A stretch of DNA of 64,000 bases from Pseudeuparius sepicola (lineage: Eukaryota; Arthropoda; Insecta; Coleoptera; Anthribidae): positions 63,199,949 to 63,263,948 of the forward strand of contig OY987298.1 in the NCBI GenBank assembly GCA_963920635.1, in the 5' to 3' direction. A model generated the notes under the pieces. It had not been told where the DNA came from. It ran no database searches and was given only the letters and a program-made list of their open reading frames with translations. Positions within the stretch are counted from its first letter, which is position 1, and the number at the start of each line of letters is the position of its first letter. The translations under genes and the position numbers were made by a program. Shown here piece after piece: positions 21,381-33,824 of this stretch.

Positions 21381-23600
21381 TATTGACTTTCCTGTTAAGT
21401 ATAAATTACTCAGAAAGATGCATATAATACCGAAAGGTTTTAAATGATAAATTAGAAGTTATACAGGGTGTCCAAATTTATACCTTATTTGGGTGGATCT
21501 TCGCGTCTTTCTCAGTGATGGTCTATTTAGATTTAGTTTCTCAAACACGGAATATTGGGGGCCCTTTTTTCATAATATGCATTGTCCTTCTTTTTACGAA
21601 CTGTTGACAGTATCAGTACCGTTCATACAACACCTAGTACAATCACTGGCGTTGCTTCTCGTCCCCGCTGAAGACGCCAGTTCGTTTAAAGTAAATGGCG
21701 ACACTTTTCAATGACCAAAATCATCAAGGCTGGTTTATTATAATAGTTTTTCACGCTTGGAAGGTTCACCACCGACGGTGTGACAGTTGACAGGTATTTG
21801 ATTCACACAGAGCATGAAGTCTATCACGTAAATGAAGACTAGCCTTGGTGAAATGATCGCATCATAAATATGTATGCTGGCTCCCGGACTATTATTACAT
21901 CGGTCAATGTCGGCATTGCATTGATCAAAGTCCCAGGGGCAAGGGAATGTTAGTCTTAAACAAAAATTATGCAGAAGCAGTCTGTATAAATCCGCTTTCA
22001 TATATTAATATACAGGCAGAAACAGTTATTAGGTATAGTTAAAAGTTTTTATGGTGACTTATGGCACATTTCCAGAAATGTCCCCAAAATACTGCAATGC
22101 AAATTTTGAGTATTTGAACTTGGACCTGGACGTATTTTCAATCCAATCAACACCTCCATCATTGGAGACAGCTTCAGTGTTCTATTCCATTGCGTTGGTT
22201 GGTGCCCTGACGGCAAGACCAGTAAAGTAAGAGGGTTACACAGAAATGCTGTCAATGATTCGATTGGCGTTCACCATATATACCCAGGGAATATTTGGTG
22301 GCCCTAAATGAAGCAGGTATTTTAAAATAAAGGATAGTTCTCTAAATTTAAATGCTTGAGCATTGACTATCTCTTTATCTTTATCCTAAGTACCTATCTT
22401 CTGTATTTCTATATCTAGTATGAGCAAGAGTTTTTTTGGTGGAGTGGTTGCTGATTCTAGCTAATGTAGTCAGCCATTTCCAAAGCACATCTTCTTTTGA
22501 TAACCTAAAAACATGAAGACTTTAAAACATTGTAGTGGATATAAGCTAACTAATTTGTTATGGTTGTTTGCCTACATAAAATCTGACAAATATAGTTAAT
22601 TTGATAAAAAACATACTTTTACCAACCCATGGAATGTAATCACAGTCTGGGGGCAAAAGTGTCTTCGCAATCTTCACGAAGTCCATCATTTTCTTTCGTA
22701 CAACATGTATTACATGGTGAATCCTCGACATCAACTAATAACTTGTTTTTAGTCAAAAAGTGAATCCAAAAACTAAATATGGAGGCGAATTCCATCTCTT
22801 TTCGTCTCCTGCGCAGTAGGCACGTCATGACGTCATGCTCTCTCTGGGCTTGTTCCAGACTGGACCAACACTATATTAGTCTTGTGCCAACTGCAGTTCT
22901 AAACCATTCCAGAACTGATTCAAACCAATAAACACAAGAAAATAATTCCAGAACTTTTTTCGGCCAATCAGACGATTGATAGCTGACTCGAGAACTGTTC
23001 GAAGCTATGTTGGAACAAACCTAACAATATATAGACTAACCTGGACCAACACTAAAATTAAAGACCCGAGCATGCCGTCATATTATGACAACAATGAAAT
23101 ATTATTTCATTGTTGTTTACGAATTGGGGTGGCGCTACACGACGAAAAAAATGGCGACTTATTATAGGTTATAGGGGGGAAGAGTATTTTTTAACGTATG
23201 CAGGAATGAAAATAGAAAATTTTGTTTATAGCTTCAAAGCGAACCAATAGTCCTCCATATAAAGAAGAAACTGAAAAATCTAATGCGTTTTATGCTTTTA
23301 CATACTACAACTAGCCATGGACTGCGTTTCAAACCAAAAGGTACCAAATACTCTTGCTTGCTTTTTAGACTCGCTTTTCTTAAGAAAATTTATGGAAATA
23401 TGCCATGTGAACTTGTCAAATTAGAGGGACATAACAAACAAATATTTTATTTTGAATATTAACTTCGTTGTAACAGACATATTTGCATGTTTTTATTTTA
23501 TAAAAGATTATGCAACAATGGTGTTTTAACTAAAACCACCGTGTAAATTTGTTTCGTCGTGTGGTCCAGGACTAACACTATATTAATTGCTGGTCCAGTT
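21381..23600. other. Left arm interior, non-coding
   Basis: This is AT-rich DNA with a single transposon-end string TATACAGGGTGTCC near 21468. Two direct copies of CTGGACCAACACTA lie near 22859 and 23041. There is a palindrome CATGACGTCATG at 22826-22837 and a 27-bp palindrome near 23088-23114 (CAACAATGAAATA and its complement). No gene is recognised. All of it is mirrored in the right arm at 26939-29158. Confidence 0.5.
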
Positions 23601-23698
23601 CCAGAGCAGTCAGAAGCCGTCAGGATTCTTTGCAGTTGCTTTCCGGGAACGACCGGAAATCAACTGCGCTGCATTCTGACTGTCTCTGACTGCTCTGG
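23601..23698. repeat. Imperfect hairpin, about 45-bp stem
   Basis: CCAGAGCAGTCAGAAGCCGT through TTTCCGG pairs with CCGGAAATCAACTGCG through CTGACTGCTCTGG around the loop GAACGA. The twin is at 26840-26938. Such a stem could fold in RNA, but I see no mature small-RNA signature. Confidence 0.7.
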
Positions 23699-23929
23699 GT
23701 ACAAACCCCCCAAATTAATAAGGGTTTGTTCCAATAGACAGTTCCCGTTTCCAATTGGTCAGAATCAATGAAACGACAAGAAATGTGTCAGAAACAGTCA
23801 CATAATTTAAATTCAAACAATTAGATCGACACTGACTGCTTTGTGATTTCTGTTGGGACAGCTGTTGCGGCAACCTTCTTACTTTACGCTAGTCTTGCTC
23901 TGTAGGGCCGTTAATTAAAGATTGATAGC

Positions 23930-24240
23930 GGAAAGTAGAGTAATAACGGCGCCGTCTCCACGACTGGCCGCGCCGTCCGGCAATCCGCCGGACGGTGGCT
24001 ATTGCCCTCGCGCCCATAAAGCCGGCAATAAGCCGGCCCCGCATGGATTTGGCGGCAGTTTTCGGGCGGCCAGGCTGGCCGTTTAATTGCATCTAGCGCG
24101 GCTCATCTGCCACCGGGGCGCAATTACGCTGCACGCGAGAGGATCTGCGGCGGCCGCCCGGCCCGCCGGCCGTTTGTCTCCGTTACGGCACCGAGCTCAT
24201 GCCGAGTTCTGGCTCCGGCCGTTTCTGGAACCTATGAAGC
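23930..24240. other. GC-rich island in the left arm
   Basis: This is a strongly GC-rich segment in AT-rich surroundings, with GCCGGC, CGGCGGATTGCCGGACGG-type inverted motifs and AATTAA homeodomain-like cores (ATTAATTAAAG near 23910). The twin is at 26299-26609. It could be a regulatory element; open frames through it show no known domain. Confidence 0.35.
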
Positions 24241-24489
24241 CCTAGTGTAGAACGAACATTTTGCAAGCCCGCGAAATAATAAACGAAAACGTTTCTTGGT
24301 ACTGCATCCAGTCTCTAGTGAACAACAGGTTTTAATTTGTATCGTTCAAGGAGGTACACAACCAACTGTTTTTGTCTCCCAGACTATAACGGCTATGTAG
24401 GCTATACATAGAGACTACGAACTATTCTCTATATGCAAGAGATGTGTACCAATAGCAACATCTAGTTGGCACTTTTGTCAAAATTGAGA

Positions 24490-24560
24490 TAATGGAATTT
24501 CTTCATAGATGTAACTAGGGGGGGGGGGCTTAGCTCCCCCTACATTTCTATTAGCCCTCC
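24490..24560. repeat. Fragment of the GTAACTAGG repeat (left arm)
   Basis: TTCATAGATGTAACTAGGG plus a G-run matches the fragment at 20183-20300. The twin in the right arm is at 25979-26049, where one base of the adjoining block differs between arms. Confidence 0.5.
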
Positions 24561-25102
24561 CTAAAATGTAAAGGATGTACGAAAATATGCTTCTCGTAAA
24601 CAGAATAGATCTAACATTCTGACAACGCAACGTTACGCAACACGGCGAACACCGCACGCGCCTTTTTAAATTCGCCATGCAGTTTCGACGAATCGCTTGC
24701 TCTTGCGGAATCTTGCGCCTTGTGCCCCCACAAAATCCGACTGAAATTTAAACGCGCAAGCGAGAGCGAACACACCGTGCCTGCTGCCGAGAGAAAGAGA
24801 GACGAGACGGGCGTCGGAGAATGTACTTTTGCTGTGCCAGACTCCAGACTTTTATTTTGTTACTCATCCAGTGTATTGTTGTTTCGTTATAATATGTACT
24901 ATGTAAATAATCTTGCATCACAAAATAGCAGACATTCCCAACATTTTTTCTCTGGTTCCTACTCGGAAACCTCTACTTTTTTATAATGTTTTTTCTTAAA
25001 TGAATTAAAGATGATTCAAAATTACCAGTAGATAGACCTAGGTATACATTATTTTTTGAAGCCTTAAAATTAACGTTTTTGGGTGTGGCACCTCAAGGAT
25101 AG

Positions 25103-25436
25103 TACAGGGTGATCCAATCAGTAACGTATTTAGAAGGACGGGACTGAACCCATTTCGGAATTTGAAAATATTCACTCCAGCTTGTAAATTTGAAGATATT
25201 GGGATTTCCCAAGACTAATTTTAGGTAATTTTTCTTCAAATTTTACCTAAAATTTTTCTTCAAATTTTACCTAAAATTTTTCTTCAAATTTTTAAAAATT
25301 TGAAGAAAAATTACCTAAAATTAGTCTTGGGAAATCCCAATATCTTCAAATTTACAAGCTGGAGTGAATATTTTCAAATTCCGAAATGGGTTCAGTCCCG
25401 TCCTTCTAAATACGTTACTGATTGGATCACCCTGTA
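25103..25436. mobile_element. Fold-back MITE forming the palindrome centre
   Basis: The ends TACAGGGTGATCCAATCAG and CTGATTGGATCACCCTGTA are perfect inverted repeats, and the arms meet at TTTTTAAAAA (25289-25298). Length is 334 bp including the 48-bp internal expansion. The flanks are also mirror images, so no ordinary target-site duplication can be read. TACAGGGTG ends are shared with elements at 21468, 45187 and elsewhere. Confidence 0.8.
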
Positions 25437-26298
25437 CTATCCTTGAGGTGCCACACCCAAAAACGTTAATTTTAAGGCTTCAAAAAATAATGTATACCTA
25501 GGTCTATCTACTGGTAATTTTGAATCATCTTTAATTCATTTAAGAAAAAACATTATAAAAAAGTAGAGGTTTCCGAGTAGGAACCAGAGAAAAAATGTTG
25601 GGAATGTCTGCTATTTTGTGATGCAAGATTATTTACATAGTACATATTATAACGAAACAACAATACACTGGATGAGTAACAAAATAAAAGTCTGGAGTCT
25701 GGCACAGCAAAAGTACATTCTCCGACGCCCGTCTCGTCTCTCTTTCTCTCGGCAGCAGGCACGGTGTGTTCGCTCTCGCTTGCGCGTTTAAATTTCAGTC
25801 GGATTTTGTGGGGGCACAAGGCGCAAGATTCCGCAAGAGCAAGCAATTCGTCGAAACTGCATGGCGAATTTAAAAAGGCGCGTGCGGTGTTCGCCGTGTT
25901 GCGTAACGTTGCGTTGTCAGAATGTTAGATCTATTCTGTTTACGAGAAGCATATTTTCGTACATCCTTTACATTTTAGGGAGGGCTAATAGAAATGTAGG
26001 GGGAACTAAGCCCCCCCCCCTAGTTACATCTATGAAGAAATTCCATTATCTCAATTTTGACAAAAGTGCCAACTAGATGTTGCTATTGGTACACATCTCT
26101 TGCATATAGAGAATAGTTCGTAGTCTCTATGTATAGCCTACATAGCCGTTATAGTCTGGGAGACAAAAACAGTTGGTTGTGTACCTCCTTGAACGATACA
26201 AATTAAAACCTGTTGTTCACTAGAGACTGGATGCAGTACCAAGAAACGTTTTCGTTTATTATTTCGCGGGCTTGCAAAATGTTCGTTCTACACTAGGG

Positions 26299-26609
26299 CT
26301 TCATAGGTTCCAGAAACGGCCGGAGCCAGAACTCGGCATGAGCTCGGTGCCGTAACGGAGACAAACGGCCGGCGGGCCGGGCGGCCGCCGCAGATCCTCT
26401 CGCGTGCAGCGTAATTGCGCCCCGGTGGCAGATGAGCCGCGCTAGATGCAATTAAACGGCCAGCCTGGCCGCCCGAAAACTGCCGCCAAATCCATGCGGG
26501 GCCGGCTTATTGCCGGCTTTATGGGCGCGAGGGCAATAGCCACCGTCCGGCGGATTGCCGGACGGCGCGGCCAGTCGTGGAGACGGCGCCGTTATTACTC
26601 TACTTTCCG
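26299..26609. other. GC-rich island in the right arm
   Basis: This is the mirror image of 23930-24240 with the same GC-rich composition. Confidence 0.35.
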
Positions 26610-26839
26610 CTATCAATCTTTAATTAACGGCCCTACAGAGCAAGACTAGCGTAAAGTAAGAAGGTTGCCGCAACAGCTGTCCCAACAGAAATCACAAAGC
26701 AGTCAGTGTCGATCTAATTGTTTGAATTTAAATTATGTGACTGTTTCTGACACATTTCTTGTCGTTTCATTGATTCTGACCAATTGGAAACGGGAACTGT
26801 CTATTGGAACAAACCCTTATTAATTTGGGGGGTTTGTAC

Positions 26840-26938
26840 CCAGAGCAGTCAGAGACAGTCAGAATGCAGCGCAGTTGATTTCCGGTCGTTCCCGGAAAGC
26901 AACTGCAAAGAATCCTGACGGCTTCTGACTGCTCTGGA
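26840..26938. repeat. Imperfect hairpin (right arm twin)
   Basis: This is the mirror image of the hairpin at 23601-23698. Confidence 0.7.
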
Positions 26939-29158
26939 ACTGGACCAGCAATTAATATAGTGTTAGTCCTGGACCACACGACGAAACAAATTTACACGGT
27001 GGTTTTAGTTAAAACACCATTGTTGCATAATCTTTTATAAAATAAAAACATGCAAATATGTCTGTTACAACGAAGTTAATATTCAAAATAAAATATTTGT
27101 TTGTTATGTCCCTCTAATTTGACAAGTTCACATGGCATATTTCCATAAATTTTCTTAAGAAAAGCGAGTCTAAAAAGCAAGCAAGAGTATTTGGTACCTT
27201 TTGGTTTGAAACGCAGTCCATGGCTAGTTGTAGTATGTAAAAGCATAAAACGCATTAGATTTTTCAGTTTCTTCTTTATATGGAGGACTATTGGTTCGCT
27301 TTGAAGCTATAAACAAAATTTTCTATTTTCATTCCTGCATACGTTAAAAAATACTCTTCCCCCCTATAACCTATAATAAGTCGCCATTTTTTTCGTCGTG
27401 TAGCGCCACCCCAATTCGTAAACAACAATGAAATAATATTTCATTGTTGTCATAATATGACGGCATGCTCGGGTCTTTAATTTTAGTGTTGGTCCAGGTT
27501 AGTCTATATATTGTTAGGTTTGTTCCAACATAGCTTCGAACAGTTCTCGAGTCAGCTATCAATCGTCTGATTGGCCGAAAAAAGTTCTGGAATTATTTTC
27601 TTGTGTTTATTGGTTTGAATCAGTTCTGGAATGGTTTAGAACTGCAGTTGGCACAAGACTAATATAGTGTTGGTCCAGTCTGGAACAAGCCCAGAGAGAG
27701 CATGACGTCATGACGTGCCTACTACGCAGGAGACGAAAAGAGATGGAATTCGCCTCCATATTTAGTTTTTGGATTCACTTTTTGACTAAAAACAAGTTAT
27801 TAGTTGATGTCGAGGATTCACCATGTAATACATGTTGTACGAAAGAAAATGATGGACTTCGTGAAGATTGCGAAGACACTTTTGCCCCCAGACTGTGATT
27901 ACATTCCATGGGTTGGTAAAAGTATGTTTTTTATCAAATTAACTATATTTGTCAGATTTTATGTAGGCAAACAACCATAACAAATTAGTTAGCTTATATC
28001 CACTACAATGTTTTAAAGTCTTCATGTTTTTAGGTTATCAAAAGAAGATGTGCTTTGGAAATGGCTGACTACATTAGCTAGAATCAGCAACCACTCCACC
28101 AAAAAAACTCTTGCTCATACTAGATATAGAAATACAGAAGATAGGTACTTAGGATAAAGATAAAGAGATAGTCAATGCTCAAGCATTTAAATTTAGAGAA
28201 CTATCCTTTATTTTAAAATACCTGCTTCATTTAGGGCCACCAAATATTCCCTGGGTATATATGGTGAACGCCAATCGAATCATTGACAGCATTTCTGTGT
28301 AACCCTCTTACTTTACTGGTCTTGCCGTCAGGGCACCAACCAACGCAATGGAATAGAACACTGAAGCTGTCTCCAATGATGGAGGTGTTGATTGGATTGA
28401 AAATACGTCCAGGTCCAAGTTCAAATACTCAAAATTTGCATTGCAGTATTTTGGGGACATTTCTGGAAATGTGCCATAAGTCACCATAAAAACTTTTAAC
28501 TATACCTAATAACTGTTTCTGCCTGTATATTAATATATGAAAGCGGATTTATACAGACTGCTTCTGCATAATTTTTGTTTAAGACTAACATTCCCTTGCC
28601 CCTGGGACTTTGATCAATGCAATGCCGACATTGACCGATGTAATAATAGTCCGGGAGCCAGCATACATATTTATGATGCGATCATTTCACCAAGGCTAGT
28701 CTTCATTTACGTGATAGACTTCATGCTCTGTGTGAATCAAATACCTGTCAACTGTCACACCGTCGGTGGTGAACCTTCCAAGCGTGAAAAACTATTATAA
28801 TAAACCAGCCTTGATGATTTTGGTCATTGAAAAGTGTCGCCATTTACTTTAAACGAACTGGCGTCTTCAGCGGGGACGAGAAGCAACGCCAGTGATTGTA
28901 CTAGGTGTTGTATGAACGGTACTGATACTGTCAACAGTTCGTAAAAAGAAGGACAATGCATATTATGAAAAAAGGGCCCCCAATATTCCGTGTTTGAGAA
29001 ACTAAATCTAAATAGACCATCACTGAGAAAGACGCGAAGATCCACCCAAATAAGGTATAAATTTGGACACCCTGTATAACTTCTAATTTATCATTTAAAA
29101 CCTTTCGGTATTATATGCATCTTTCTGAGTAATTTATACTTAACAGGAAAGTCAATAT

Positions 29159-29654
29159 TTATAAAAAAAAAGTTTTGCTTGTCTTGATACCACGGAATCT
29201 TTTTATAATTTTCAAAAATAATACAGCATGTCCTAAAAACTGAAACGTCAAAAATTTACCTAAGAGTAAAGTGCTCTTATTTCAAGAGTTGTGAAGAGAT
29301 GTTATTTAATAAATTTGTTTGCAATATTTTAAGCAACGCAATTAGCAAATACGAAAAAATTCAAGACATTTTATTAAAAGATGTATTATTTTTAAATGTA
29401 TTTAGTTGTATTCTCCTTCCAATAATATTTTTGTCATGCCACATTTTTAGAAAATTATTTTATTTGTTTCATGTTCTCTCATTAATTGAACACATGATTC
29501 ATTTCTTTTCTCATGTCATCTACTGTAACATAGGGCACAAAAAGAGCACTTTACTCTTGGAAAAATTTTAGACTTTTCAATTTTTGGGATACGCCGAGTT
29601 ATTTTTGGAAATTTTAACATAAGATTCCTTGATGTCGAGACATGCAAAACTTTT
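29159..29654. mobile_element. Fold-back element inside the right arm
   Basis: This is the mirror image of 20885-21380. Two adjacent substitutions near 29427-29430 change one residue (Asn versus His) of the incidental open frame in its loop, one of the few differences between the palindrome arms. Confidence 0.75.
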
Positions 29655-30637
29655 TATACAGGATGAGTCGAAGTTAAACCGCCATACTCAAAATTTGAGT
29701 AGTATTTTTAAAAATAAATGGGGTTCTTCATATAACATTTTGTCCAAAAACGCTTCGTTTTCGACATACAGGGCGTCAATGTTTTCTTTTAAAAACAGAA
29801 AAAAATTAGTATTTTCGGTTCCATTTATGCTATCGAGTTGAAAATTGGTACTTTTATGTTTTCTGGGACGGCGATTATGAATTTTCTATCAACTTTCTTC
29901 TAGCCGCTAGAGGGCGTTGGCTACGTCGTTACTTTCGAACAAAAGTGTTTTAAACTTTTTTGTCGTTGAAAAATCTGCATAAATTAACTGAAATTAGTAA
30001 TAAAAAGAACTTTAACCAAGACAACTTTATTAGCAAAAACATAACGAAAAAATTATAATAAAGTTGTCTTGGTTAAAGCTCTTTTTATTACTAATTTCAC
30101 AAAAATTGTTAATTTAGGACAATACCTACTGTAAATAAAGAATTCCAAATGAATAAATCCAATTTCTCAGCCTACTACGAAATTTTAATTTTTTCGAATT
30201 CACGCTCACCGCGACACAAAATTGCGTTTTTCATGAAAACGGTTAATGTTTTCGTATTTTTACAAGAGACATTTTTTGTTCAAAATCGAATATATTTATA
30301 TTCCGCCTAAAATGCAGATTTTTCAACGACAAAAAAGTTTAAAACACTTTTGTTCGAAAGTAACGACGTAGCCAACGCCCTCTAGCGGCTAGAAGAAAGT
30401 TGATAGAAAATTCATAATCGCCGTCCCAGAAAACATAAAAGTACCAATTTTCAACTCGATAGCATAAATGGAACCGAAAATACTAATTTTTTTCTGTTTT
30501 TAAAAGAAAACTTTGACGCCTTGTATGTCGAAAACGAAGCGTTTTTGGACAAAATATTATATGAAGAACCCCATTTATTTTTAAAAATACTACTCAAATT
30601 TTGAGTATGGCGGTTTAACTTCGACTCACCCTGTATA
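29655..30637. mobile_element. Complete fold-back element spanning the right edge of the palindrome
   Basis: The ends TATACAGGATGAGTCGAAG and CTTCGACTCACCCTGTATA lead into arms of about 324 bp (29655-29978 and 30314-30637) with very few differences. The middle of about 335 bp contains a further hairpin at 30002-30090. The palindrome edge at 30005 falls inside this middle part. Confidence 0.85.
30002..30090. repeat. Hairpin in the fold-back element middle
   Basis: CTTTAACCAAGACAACTTTAT pairs with ATAAAGTTGTCTTGGTTAAAG around a loop of about 30 bases. The outer bases AAAAAGA and TCTTTTT extend the stem with a mismatch. Confidence 0.85.
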
Positions 30638-33600
30638 GAGTTGCATTTTTCCGTAAAATCGAAAATAATATATTTTGCAAGTATGATACACCTATCCTAT
30701 CAGTATTTTTATTTCAAGTCAATTCAATTGAAGTAGATAAGTCGGTATAGTTTGTCCAGATAATAATGTACCTATTTACTTAATATTTAATATTTTAAAT
30801 TACTTTTTATTTTTAAATTTCCCTTTAAATAAATCTCGTGTTTTGCGTTTTTGTGAAATACGAATATACATATATAGGTATACTTATAGTTGTATTTCAT
30901 TTATTGGAATCCAACATCCGTTTAAAATAGAAAGTTATATTTTAAGACTTTAGAGGAACATTTTAAAAAGTAGTCTAATTTCAATATTTTTAAAAAGTGA
31001 AAACTAAAGCGTGTAATGGGTTACAAGGGCACATAGAAAAGTTACTTAAAGTTTGAAAGTAGCTTTTTTCTTGTATAGGTATACCAAATATAAACTTTTA
31101 TTGAAGCAATGACTGCGGCAAGCATTACCTCTCTATAAAATCTCACTAATATTCTCCATCGTAATGTTAATAGGTCTAATGCACGAAAATTTGAATGATA
31201 TAATGTTGCTTGCTATGCAATCTCAAGTCGAATTCGTAGCGCGGTCTAGCCTGGCCCATGTGTGGCGCAGATGTAGTGAACACAATCTCGAACCCACAAC
31301 GAGGCTCCTAGCACTTATGTCGCTCCAGAATAACCACATGTTTACGCTGCCTTCAATTAGTAACAGCCAGGATAATTTATTGGTCCAAATAAATAAATGT
31401 CCTACTCGACCATGCACCGAAATACAAAATCTTTTTATGGGTCGAAGACAGCTTTATTTGACGGTGGGTGGAAAGGTCGTTTCAATCGGTTAGAAGATTA
31501 GTTTTCTCCAAGATGAAATACGGAGTTTTGACTATTCGGAACCAAACGGCAAAACACACACAGTCAATGGGCGCTACGGCAAGAATGGGCAATCGAGGAA
31601 ATCTAAACAAACAGAGCTTTAATGGATTTTGAGTTACTGAACTAGTGGCACGTACGCTAATCGCCTATATTTTAAATAAACCTTCAAGACATTTGCGCGC
31701 ACATTTGAAAGCGTTTGCTTGAACGCACGCACTTTGGGCGCTAATTATTGTAATTCTAAATGAAGATTTTATCATAGATCCAGGATGCATATTGTAGGAA
31801 GGTATACCTAGTTATTTGGCCCAAATAGTGAACACCAAGGCCACGAAAGATTGTGAGTAACCATGCTGATAATTTCACGTGGTGTTGGCAAAGCTTTCAA
31901 GATAAGTCTAATGAGATTTTACGATGTTCTACGAAGCAGTGACCTGTTTTTAAGTCGGTGGTTATCCTTCAAATCATTTTGTGTAGCATCAGCATTTGCA
32001 GGTTTCTTAAATTTAGGTTAGAGTGGATTGGCTCTTTTGCAAATTGCCCACAATGAAATATTTTCAGGTCAGTGTAGCAACATTATATTATAGTATAGTG
32101 TATAAAATTATTAAGTTCAATTTAATATTAGATTCATGCAATTATATTACAACATTTAAACTAAAGTAACTTTAATGCAATGTTCGATCAAATGTAAAGT
32201 ATTTTTGATTTAACTTAAATTCTGTTTCGAATTAAGTTCACGAAACTCCCCCCTCTCTATGTGTATTAATCTTGTCTTGTTTACTTAGAACATTCTTGAA
32301 CGTTTAATGTCACTGATACAATAACGCTGTGCTTCATCTGTAGCGTCGAGAAAGAACGTTTCGTCTGGACGATTGTTGTCCCGAAGCAGATTAGGGTATT
32401 TAACAATAAGATTTTCTAGGCCCCAAAAAAAGCAAATAAAGCCATAGCTCCTTACCTTCGAATTCAGGTAGGAGACGGCGGGGCCATAATTCCAGGTTTT
32501 GTAAAAGGTGCAATTACCCTGGCGTGGCGTAGGTCGTGCTGGTGGCGTTTAAACTTACGTGTGGCATATAATAAATATAATAATCGTGTTTCAAGCCACG
32601 TCGGCAAGTCTTTGTGTGAATTGGAGTCTGAAATGGCAGGGGAGATGGTAATTCGTCAAATGGGTGTAATCGGAGTGACATCTGAAATTACAGCGTTCAC
32701 ATTGACAATTAAGTTGTCGGCGACGCGTTGCCTTGATTGAAAGTTGTACACCAGCTCAAATGTAACTTATAGATATGTTTATTTTTAACCAGTCGCTTAA
32801 GATAGATATTATTATGACTAAACGATGGCGTTGTCATTTTTGCCGCGACAGCAATTGAGCTTCAATTCATGCAACAGTCAGAATATATTCTTTTCTGCAA
32901 AAATGCGCGATTGACTCATATCTTCCGTGCAGCGTCATCATTTAATCTTGCTATAATAATATTTAAAAATGCTCAGAATGGACGGAATCCTGATTTCAAA
33001 CGATCTTAAATACTTATAACATCGTTTGAAATCGCTATTTTTTGCTCTCGCGATCGGCGACTTAACAATAATTAAATTAGAATAACGACTCACTCTTATA
33101 CGGCGCTTAATCCTCTAAAACAATTAATTTAATTAAATGACATAAACGGCGTCGTTAAAGACAATCAAGTCTGCCGTGTTTTGTTTCCTCTGTAGTCGTC
33201 CGCTTGCAAGCGCGTCCAGCAGCCTGGATGGTACACGGGCAATTATTGTAATGAACCCCACTATAAATCAGAAAAATTAAGTCGGCGGTTAAGTGGAAAA
33301 TGGGGACTCCGCAAGACGATGCAGGTTTAATTGAATTCATTATTTAAGTATGTATGGGTATGTGCGAGATTTACGCAAGCTGGTTGGATGGTGCGATTCC
33401 CAGGCTCACGACTCACGAGGAACTTAAGTCACATAGTACGGCCTATCTACGAGTGTGAACTACCTGGTTTGAGGATGATCGCTAATGTTTTTGAAAGACC
33501 AGGAAAAATACTTACTGTGTTAGTGTTAGTAGTAGATAAGTGTTAGACCAGCTGGGAGCCTCGAATTTAGACAATGTTCAAAGCCTTCAGCATTAGCATA

Positions 33601-33824
33601 ATATATTTTATTCCAGTACCTAATATCCACATACAAATTTAATTAGTTGTAAAGTGAAGAGATCAGCTTTGACTGTAATGCGCATGTCCCGTGCATTTTT
33701 TATTTAGTTGTTCAATAGTACTCATAAAATGACGTCTTCTAAATTTTTTTCGCATTTCTTTCGTGCGCCAGCACATATTCAAAAAATTACAAAGTTTAAA
33801 AATATACTCCAGTGACGTTAGTGA
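30638..33824. other. AT-rich to balanced unique stretch
   Basis: I see no supported gene. A 109-codon open frame at 31164-31493 has no recognisable domain. Within it, GGTTCGAGATT on the minus strand near 31292 is a poor B-box match that could be a very old SINE. A second weak B-box-like string (GGTGCGATTCCC) lies near 33391. The parts at 31560-31760 and 32300-32560 are of balanced composition and may be functional non-coding DNA. Confidence 0.3.

Larger units (their letters stand above)
20534..30005. repeat. Giant near-perfect palindrome, arms about 4.7 kb
   Basis: The left arm 20534-25293 and right arm 25294-30005 are reverse complements. Across most of the length paired positions sum to 50539; at the centre they sum to 50587, because the left arm has a 48-bp excess (two extra 24-bp copies of CTTCAAATTTTACCTAAAAT and following) at about 25229-25276. 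I found only a few substitutions, near 21110, 24530 and 24696 on the left, so identity is about 99.9%. There is no spacer beyond the central motif. Every small open frame in one arm has its mirror twin in the other; none shows a recognisable domain. The arms contain AT-rich DNA, fold-back elements and a GC-rich island. Confidence 0.95.

Noticed and set aside
31164..31493. 109-codon open frame and a B-box-like GGTTCGAGATT on the minus strand
   Set aside because: The peptide has no recognisable domain. The B box is imperfect, and no A box, tail or target duplications were found.
33360..33545. Possible second SINE (GGTGCGATTCCC near 33391)
   Set aside because: The B box has a mismatch at a key position and no tail or flanking duplications are visible.
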